From NCBI GenBank assembly GCA_012728315.1, contig JAAYFI010000026.1:237778-301777 (forward strand): 64,000 bases of DNA. Direction: 5' to 3'. Position 1 is the stretch's first letter. Each line of letters begins with the position of its first letter. The notes beneath the pieces were generated by a model, which was not told where the DNA came from, did no database searches, and saw only the letters and a program-made list of their open reading frames with translations. Shown here one piece after another: positions 57,637 through 64,000 of this stretch. The DNA is from Gammaproteobacteria bacterium (GTDB taxonomy: Bacteria > Pseudomonadota > Gammaproteobacteria > Pseudomonadales > Pseudomonadaceae). A program made the translations under genes and the position numbers.

Positions 57637-59118
57637 ATGAGCAAAGAAATTTTACTGGTTGTTGAATCAGTCTCGAACGAAAAAGGTGTTCCGCCAGCGC
57701 TGATTTTTGAAGCGTTAGAGTTGGCGCTGGCCACTGCGACAAAGAAAAACTACGAAGATGAAGTTGATCTGCGTGTGGCAATTGATCGGCAGACAGGTAG
57801 CTATGAGACCTTCCGTCGTTGGACAGTTGTTGAAGAAGCGGACTTTGATGATCCGGCGCATCAGCTGACCATCGATATGGCTGAAAAGCGCGTGGAAAAC
57901 CCAAGCGTTGGCGATGTCATCGAAGAAAAAATTGAATCCATTGAGTTTGGCCGCATTGCTGCGCAAACCGCTAAACAAGTTATTGTGCAGAAAGTTCGTG
58001 AAGCTGAACGTGCACAAATTGTCGAAGCCTATCGCAGCAAGTTGGGCGAGATTATTTTTGGTACCGTTAAAAAAGTAACCCGCGACAATATTATTGTTGA
58101 TCTGGGTAATAACGCTGAAGCAATTTTGGCACGTGAAGATATTATTCCGCGCGAAACCTTCCGTGTAGGCGCACGTGTTCGTGCGTTGCTTAAAGAAATT
58201 CGTTCAGAAAATCGTGGACCACAATTGATTCTGTCGCGTACTGCGCCAGAAATGATTATGGAACTGTTCAATATTGAAGTGCCTGAAATTTCTGAAGGTT
58301 TGATTGAAATTATGGCGGCTGCCCGTGACCCAGGTTCACGTGCTAAAATAGCCGTACGCTCGAAAGATAAACGCATTGATCCGCAAGGTGCCTGCATTGG
58401 TATGCGCGGCTCGCGTGTTCAAGCGGTGTCTGGTGAATTAGGCGGTGAGCGTGTTGATATTGTGCTGTGGGATGATAATCCTGCGCAGTTTGTTATCAGC
58501 GCCATGTCGCCTGCTGAAGTCGTAGCCATCATCGTTGATGAAGATTCGCATACGATGGATATCGCAGTTGCTGAAGAAAATCTAGCGCAAGCTATTGGTC
58601 GTGGTGGCCAAAACGTACGTCTAGCTTCGCAGCTGACCGGCTGGACACTCAACGTGATGAGCCAAGAAGAAATTCAGGCACGTCAACAAGAAGAAACAGG
58701 TGACCTGCTGCAACTCTTTGTCAGAGACCTCGAAGTGGATGAGGATTTGGCGCAGATTTTAGTCGATGAAGGCTTTAGCAGTTTAGATGAAGTGGCCTAT
58801 GTGCCGATGGAAGAGATGCTCAACATTGAAGGATTCGATGAAGAAATCGTTAATGAACTGCGTACTCGTGCCAAAAACTGTTTATTGACTCGCGCAATCG
58901 CGACTGAAGAAAAGCTGGCGGATATTCAACCGGCACAAGATTTGCTCGACTTAACGGGCATGAGCAAAGAGCTGGCCGTTGAGCTAGCCGTCCGCGGAGT
59001 GCTCAGCCGCGAAGACCTAGCAGAGCAATCGATTGATGATTTGCTCGATATCGAAGGCATGAATGAAGATCGTGCCGGCAAGCTGATCATGGCCGCCCGC
59101 GCCCATTGGTTTGAATAA
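57637..59118 (+). CDS. nusA: Transcription termination/antitermination factor NusA
   Basis: [38 protein letters not shown]1, KH, two C-terminal repeats; start trimmed from 57616. Confidence 0.98.
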   Translation: MSKEILLVVESVSNEKGVPPALIFEALELALATATKKNYEDEVDLRVAIDRQTGSYETFRRWTVVEEADFDDPAHQLTIDMAEKRVENPSVGDVIEEKIESIEFGRIAAQTAKQVIVQKVREAERAQIVEAYRSKLGEIIFGTVKKVTRDNIIVDLGNNAEAILAREDIIPRETFRVGARVRALLKEIRSENRGPQLILSRTAPEMIMELFNIEVPEISEGLIEIMAAARDPGSRAKIAVRSKDKRIDPQGACIGMRGSRVQAVSGELGGERVDIVLWDDNPAQFVISAMSPAEVVAIIVDEDSHTMDIAVAEENLAQAIGRGGQNVRLASQLTGWTLNVMSQEEIQARQQEETGDLLQLFVRDLEVDEDLAQILVDEGFSSLDEVAYVPMEEMLNIEGFDEEIVNELRTRAKNCLLTRAIATEEKLADIQPAQDLLDLTGMSKELAVELAVRGVLSREDLAEQSIDDLLDIEGMNEDRAGKLIMAARAHWFE

Positions 59119-59146
59119 GCACATTGCGGCTTGAGGAGAGAAGTTC

Positions 59147-61621
59147 ATGACGCAAGTTACGGTTAAAGAACTGGCTAAAACAGTTAATACGCCAGTAGAA
59201 AGCCTATTGCAGCAAATGCAAGAGGCCGGTTTAGCACACACCAGTGCTGACCAGAAAGTAAGTGAAACTGAAAAACAAACACTGCTGACCTTTTTGGAAA
59301 AGGGCAGTGGTGCAAAAGCTGAAGGATCTAAGAAAATTACTTTACAGCGCAAGACCACAACAACCCTGCGTGCGCCTGGTAGTAAATCCATCAGTGTTGA
59401 AGTACGTAAAAAGAAAACTTTTGTAAAGCGCAGCGCTGAAGAGATCGAAGCAGAAAAGCAAAAAGATCTAGCAAAACTGCAAGCTGAGCAAAAAGCTAAA
59501 GAAGCGGCGCAAGAAAAAGCTAAGCCTGCACCTGTAGCACAGCCAGAGCCTGAGGCACAAAAGCCTGCAGAGACTAAAGCTGAGCCTGTGGTGGCTGAGA
59601 AAGTTGAACCTGCGATCGATATTACCTTGCCGGTCGTGGATGACGTAGTTGCCCCTGCGCCAGAGCGCAAAAAAGATGATACGGCACGTCGTCCTACCAA
59701 GCGTATTGATGACGATGAGCGCCGTGAGCGTAAAGCAGCGCCGCGTCCAGCCGCTAAAGGCAAAGCGCGTATTGAAGATGAAGAGCAAGCGGCACGTCGT
59801 GGTGGACGCAGTCGTGGTAAAGCGAAAAAGCGTAATCAGCATGGCTTTACCAGTCCTGCAGGTCCAATTGTGCGCGATGTTGAAATTGGTGAAACCATCA
59901 CAGTTGCTGAACTGGCTGCACAGATGTCGGTTAAAGGCGTCGAAGTGGTCAAGTTTATGTTTAAACTAGGCTCGCCGGTGACCATCAACCAAGTTCTTGA
60001 TCAGGATACTGCGGTATTGATTGCCGAAGAACTTGGACATCGGGTAACGCGCGTGAGCGATAACCTGATTGAAGAAAAGTTTGCTGAATCATTAAAAATT
60101 GATGGTGAAGAGTTCCATCGTGCGCCAGTGGTTACCGTTATGGGTCACGTTGACCATGGTAAAACCTCGCTGCTGGACTACATTCGCCGCGCCAAGGTAG
60201 CAACCGGTGAAGCGGGTGGTATTACCCAGCATATCGGTGCTTACCACGTTAAGACTGAAGGTGGCATGATCACTTTCCTTGATACCCCAGGTCACGCAGC
60301 CTTTACTGCAATGCGTGCACGTGGTGCCAAGGCAACCGATATTGTTATTCTTGTGGTGGCCGCTGATGATGGCGTGATGCCGCAAACCATTGAAGGTATT
60401 GAGCATGCAAAAGCTGCAGGTGTGCCTTTAATTGTTGCTGTTAACAAAATTGATAAGCCAGAAGCTGATCCAGATCGCATTAAAAATGATTTGGCAGCGC
60501 ATGATGTCATCCCCGAAGAGTGGGGTGGTGATACTCAGTTTGTGCATGTCTCCGCGAAAGTGGGTACAGGTATTGATAGCCTGCTTGAGTCTGTTTTGCT
60601 GCAGGCTGAAGTGCTTGAGCTCAGTGCAACACCATCGGCTTCAGGCCGTGGTGTAGTGATTGAGTCACGTCTTGATAAAGGTCGTGGTCCGGTTGCTTCG
60701 GTCTTAGTACAAAACGGTACCTTACGCCAAGGCGATATGGTGCTGGTGGGTGTTAACTTTGGCCGCGTGCGCGCCATGATGGATGAGAATGGTCAAGCCA
60801 TTCAAGAAGCCGGCCCGTCGATTCCAGTTGAGATTTTAGGCCTTGACGGAACACCTGAGGCAGGTGATGAAGTGACTGTGGTGGTTGATGAGCGTAAAGC
60901 CCGTGAAGTGGCCTTATTCCGTCAAGGTAAGTACCGTGAAGTGAAACTGGCACGTGCCCATGCGGGTAAGCTGGAAAATATCTTCGAGAGTATGGGTCAG
61001 GAAGAGAAGAAAACCCTTAACATCGTTATTAAAGCGGATGTGCGCGGTACGCTTGAAGCATTACGTAGCTCGCTGTCCGAGCTGGGTAATGATGAAGTGG
61101 AAGTGTGCGTAGTGGCTGGCGGTGTGGGTGGTATTAACGAAAGTGATGCCAACTTAGCCTTAGCCTCGAATGCGGTGATCTTTGGTTTCAACGTGCGTGC
61201 TGATGCCGGTGCGCGTAAAATCGTTGAGCAAGAAGGTCTCGATATGCGCTACTACAATATCATTTACGATATTATCGAAGACGTTAAGAAAGCACTGTCT
61301 GGCCTGCTGGGTACTGATGTTCGCGAGAATATCTTAGGTATTGCAGAGGTGCGTGAAGTGTTCCGTTCACCTAAGTTGGGTGCAGTGGCCGGTTGTATGG
61401 TTGTTGAGGGGCATGTTCACCGTAACCGTCCAATCCGTGTCTTGCGCGATGATGTGGTGATCTTTGAAGGTGAGCTTGAGTCGTTACGCCGCTTTAAAGA
61501 TGATGTCAGCGAAGTACGCTCCGGTATGGAGTGTGGTATTGGCGTTAAGAGTTACAATGACGTGAAAGTAGGTGACAAAATCGAAGTGTTCGAGAAAGTC
61601 CAGGTCGCACGTACTCTGTAA
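59147..61621 (+). CDS. infB: Translation initiation factor IF-2
   Basis: 824 aa; [38 protein letters not shown]. Confidence 0.99.
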   Translation: MTQVTVKELAKTVNTPVESLLQQMQEAGLAHTSADQKVSETEKQTLLTFLEKGSGAKAEGSKKITLQRKTTTTLRAPGSKSISVEVRKKKTFVKRSAEEIEAEKQKDLAKLQAEQKAKEAAQEKAKPAPVAQPEPEAQKPAETKAEPVVAEKVEPAIDITLPVVDDVVAPAPERKKDDTARRPTKRIDDDERRERKAAPRPAAKGKARIEDEEQAARRGGRSRGKAKKRNQHGFTSPAGPIVRDVEIGETITVAELAAQMSVKGVEVVKFMFKLGSPVTINQVLDQDTAVLIAEELGHRVTRVSDNLIEEKFAESLKIDGEEFHRAPVVTVMGHVDHGKTSLLDYIRRAKVATGEAGGITQHIGAYHVKTEGGMITFLDTPGHAAFTAMRARGAKATDIVILVVAADDGVMPQTIEGIEHAKAAGVPLIVAVNKIDKPEADPDRIKNDLAAHDVIPEEWGGDTQFVHVSAKVGTGIDSLLESVLLQAEVLELSATPSASGRGVVIESRLDKGRGPVASVLVQNGTLRQGDMVLVGVNFGRVRAMMDENGQAIQEAGPSIPVEILGLDGTPEAGDEVTVVVDERKAREVALFRQGKYREVKLARAHAGKLENIFESMGQEEKKTLNIVIKADVRGTLEALRSSLSELGNDEVEVCVVAGGVGGINESDANLALASNAVIFGFNVRADAGARKIVEQEGLDMRYYNIIYDIIEDVKKALSGLLGTDVRENILGIAEVREVFRSPKLGAVAGCMVVEGHVHRNRPIRVLRDDVVIFEGELESLRRFKDDVSEVRSGMECGIGVKSYNDVKVGDKIEVFEKVQVARTL

Positions 61622-61638
61622 TTCATAGTCGTATAGGC

Positions 61639-61690
61639 AACGGCAAGTTCGTTGGCACGGTATATAATCGAGCCAATTGAGCTTGCCGTT
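61639..61690 (+). repeat. Long hairpin in infB-rbfA intergenic region
   Basis: AACGGCAAGTTCGTTGGC (61639-61656) folds back on GCCAATTGAGCTTGCCGTT (61672-61690) as about 18 bp with one bulge and two G-U pairs. Confidence 0.8.
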
Positions 61691-61745
61691 TGCTGCTTAT
61701 ATGGATCAGAACAAAAGCTGCACAGTGCAGCACAAGGTGAATGTT

Positions 61746-62132
61746 ATGGCGAAACAATACAGCCGTACCCAGCGTATTGGTGATCAGATTCAGCGTGAGC
61801 TGGCGACTATGATCCCACGAGAAATTAAAGATCCACGCTTAGGTTTTATTACGGTGACAGGCGTTGATGTCAGTCGTGATATTGGTCATGCCAAGGTGTT
61901 TATCACAGTGATGGGCGACAACTCGCCTGAAGTGATTAAAAACAATCTAGACGTGCTTAAAGATGTTTCAGGCTACCTACGCATGTTGCTGGGTAAAGCA
62001 ATGAAGTTACGCAGCGTGCCGACGTTACATTTTCATTACGATGAAAGCATCAGTCGTGGTGCACATTTGTCGGCATTGATTGAGCAGGCGGTCTCAGAAG
62101 ATCAGCGTAAGCTTCAGTCTGACGGAGAGTAA
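61746..62132 (+). CDS. rbfA: 30S ribosome-binding factor RbfA
   Basis: [43 protein letters not shown]; start trimmed from 61677. Confidence 0.97.
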   Translation: MAKQYSRTQRIGDQIQRELATMIPREIKDPRLGFITVTGVDVSRDIGHAKVFITVMGDNSPEVIKNNLDVLKDVSGYLRMLLGKAMKLRSVPTLHFHYDESISRGAHLSALIEQAVSEDQRKLQSDGE

Positions 62133-62135
62133 GGC

Positions 62136-63056
62136 GTGGTCCAGCAGGTTAAACGTAAGCGCCGCAGTGTCAGTGGCATTATTATTTTTGATAAGCCTTA
62201 CGGCTTTAGCTCCAATGGCGCCTTGCAGAAAGTTCGTTGGTTGCTGAACTCGGATAAGGGTGGGCATACCGGCAGCTTGGATCCGTTAGCCACAGGCGTG
62301 TTGCCTTTGTGCTTTGGCGAGGCCACTAAGTTTTCTCGCTATTTGCTAGATGCCGATAAAGTCTATGAGGCGACCATGCAGCTGGGTGTCACCACCAATA
62401 CCGCTGATGCTGAAGGTGAAGTGCTAGAAACCAAACCGGTTCATGTTAGCGCCGCCGATATTGAGGCGGTGTTGCCGCAGTTTCGTGGTGAAATTGAACA
62501 AGTGCCGCCGATGTATTCAGCGCTGAAAAAAGATGGTCAGCCGCTCTATAAATTAGCCCGAGCGGGTATTACCGTAGAGCGTCCTGCACGCAAGGTGACC
62601 ATCAGCCGTTTAGAACTCTTATCTTGCGAAGCTGAGCAGGCGCGAATTTTAGTAGCGTGCAGTAAAGGTACTTATATTCGTAGCTTGGTTGAAGACATTG
62701 GGGCTGCTTTAGGTTGCGGCGCTCATGTGGCGCAGTTGCGTCGCATCGAAGCTGGACCTTTTGATTTAACCCATGCAGTGACTTTAGAAGAGCTGGAACG
62801 CGCGCACGAAGAGGGCGGAGCCGAGGCCTTAGATGCTTTTATGATCCCGGTCGATAGCGGTCTGCAACACTGGCCCGTTGTGCATTTGACTGAGCACAGC
62901 AGCTTCTTCTGGCTGAATGGTCAGCCTGTACGCGCGCAGCAAGCACCACTGGAAGGAATGGTGCGGGTGTACAATCACAACAATGAGTTTATTGGTGTGG
63001 GCGAAATAGATGATGACGCAATGGTTGCACCAAAGCGCCTAATTCGGTCACAATGA
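62136..63056 (+). CDS. truB: tRNA pseudouridine(55) synthase TruB
   Basis: [14 protein letters not shown]...[25 protein letters not shown]. Confidence 0.98.
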   Translation: MVQQVKRKRRSVSGIIIFDKPYGFSSNGALQKVRWLLNSDKGGHTGSLDPLATGVLPLCFGEATKFSRYLLDADKVYEATMQLGVTTNTADAEGEVLETKPVHVSAADIEAVLPQFRGEIEQVPPMYSALKKDGQPLYKLARAGITVERPARKVTISRLELLSCEAEQARILVACSKGTYIRSLVEDIGAALGCGAHVAQLRRIEAGPFDLTHAVTLEELERAHEEGGAEALDAFMIPVDSGLQHWPVVHLTEHSSFFWLNGQPVRAQQAPLEGMVRVYNHNNEFIGVGEIDDDAMVAPKRLIRSQ

Positions 63057-63179
63057 CCCTGTTTTTCTGGCCGTGCTTTATGTGCGGCGAGAAAACACTC
63101 AGGTAGGCTGTTGGCAGGCACGGTCATACCTTATCTTTTGCACGGGTTTATCCCGGCCTGTCCACTTTAGGAGCCCAAC

Positions 63180-63449
63180 ATGGCACTTAGTAACGAAGAA
63201 AAAACTCAGATTATCAATGACTACAAGCAAGCTGAAGGTGATACAGGTTCTCCAGAAGTGCAAGTTGCACTTTTGACCTTTAACATCAACAAGCTGCAAG
63301 GTCACTTCAAAGCCAATAGCAAAGATCACCACTCACGTCGTGGCTTAATCCGTATGGTTAACCAACGTCGTAAGTTGCTTGATTACCTCAAAGGTAAAGA
63401 TCTTGGCCGTTACGCGACTTTGATTGCTCGTCTGGGTCTACGTCGTTAA
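63180..63449 (+). CDS. rpsO: 30S ribosomal protein S15
   Basis: 89 aa; [25 protein letters not shown]...[22 protein letters not shown]. Confidence 0.99.
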   Translation: MALSNEEKTQIINDYKQAEGDTGSPEVQVALLTFNINKLQGHFKANSKDHHSRRGLIRMVNQRRKLLDYLKGKDLGRYATLIARLGLRR

Positions 63450-63467
63450 GACGTACGCTGTAACGTG

Positions 63468-63530
63468 AAGCTGAAAGTCTGGAGTGCTGTGCGTGAAGTG
63501 ATTTGCGCTGTGCTTTGGGCTTTCAGCTTT
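63468..63530 (+). terminator. rpsO-pnp intergenic stem-loop (terminator and/or RNase III-type processing structure)
   Basis: AAGCTGAAAG (63468-63477) / CTTTCAGCTT (63520-63529), followed by TTTCGCTTTT. Confidence 0.65.
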
Positions 63531-63609
63531 TCGCTTTTCAGGAGCATGCTGGGCCGATACCCAAGCTCTTGCCAATTTCCCCAAGGTCACATAAGAGAAG
63601 GAAGATACC

Positions 63610-64000
63610 GTGAATCCGGTTATTAAAACGTTTCAATTTGGTGAATCCACCATTACTTTAGAAACAGGTCGCGTAGCGCGTCAAGCGTGCGGCGCTGTGT
63701 TGGTCAGTGTCAATAATGATGTCACTGTTTTGTGTACCGTTGTTGGTGCAAAACAAGCAGATCCAAGCAAAGACTTTTTCCCGTTATCTGTGCATTACCA
63801 AGAAAAAACGTATGCTGCAGGTAAAATCCCAGGTGGTTTCTTCAAGCGTGAAGCACGTCCATCTGAGAAAGAAACCCTCACTTCGCGTTTGATCGACCGT
63901 CCAATACGTCCGCTGTTCCCAGAAGGTTTCAGCAATGAAGTGCAAGTGATTTGTACCGTCGTATCCACCAGCAAGAAAACGGATCCAGACATCGCTGCGA
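63610..64000 (+). CDS. pnp: Polyribonucleotide nucleotidyltransferase (N-terminal part, truncated by window)
   Basis: GTG start; [48 protein letters not shown]...; absent from ORF track because no stop in window. Confidence 0.96.
   Translation, partial: MNPVIKTFQFGESTITLETGRVARQACGAVLVSVNNDVTVLCTVVGAKQADPSKDFFPLSVHYQEKTYAAGKIPGGFFKREARPSEKETLTSRLIDRPIRPLFPEGFSNEVQVICTVVSTSKKTDPDIAA

Noticed and set aside
59017-59763. 248-aa antisense ORF over nusA/infB
   Set aside because: Ser/Arg/Ala-rich shadow translation opposite the conserved IF-2 N-terminus; no recognisable domain or RBS

Overview
The window is a chromosomal core segment from a gammaproteobacterium that looks like Pseudomonadaceae; I assign this from protein identity and gene order, without a database search. 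It is densely packed with housekeeping genes. I see no prophage, IS element, CRISPR array, rRNA or obvious defence island. Gene order, left to right: end of a sodium:solute symporter with its DUF4212 subunit; clpB; an ODP-type diiron MBL protein, an acyl-CoA-dehydrogenase-like protein, a DTW-domain tRNA modification enzyme, a bacteriohemerythrin and an EamA transporter; a RetS-like hybrid kinase with purD-purH-fis-dusB; fimX, a PilZ-like protein, psd, an HDOD protein, motAB and rsgA; a Ca/Na antiporter and an RlpA-like lipoprotein; gatBAC, mreBCD, rng and yhdP; recN, grpE-dnaK-dnaJ, dapB, carA-lysE-carB-greA, a DUF4149 protein, yhbY, rlmE, ftsH, folP, glmM, tpiA, secG, tRNA-Leu(GAG), rimP-nusA-infB-rbfA-truB-rpsO and partial pnp. 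No wholly new multi-gene system is evident. The most interesting signals are regulatory: (1) FNR/ANR/DNR-type boxes at class-II-like spacing upstream of both nonheme diiron O2-binding proteins; (2) a 30-bp near-palindrome with a perfect SlyA-type core upstream of the EamA transporter; (3) mreC apparently starting at a non-canonical ATT codon just after a 12-bp perfect inverted repeat; (4) a leader-peptide/terminator arrangement before carA; (5) a promoter followed by two tandem intrinsic terminators before rimP-nusA; (6) a long hairpin in the infB-rbfA spacer; (7) RetS-like and FimX-like proteins with degenerate catalytic motifs, the RetS-like one apparently lacking the periplasmic sensor. All regulatory calls come from reading motifs by eye and are untested.
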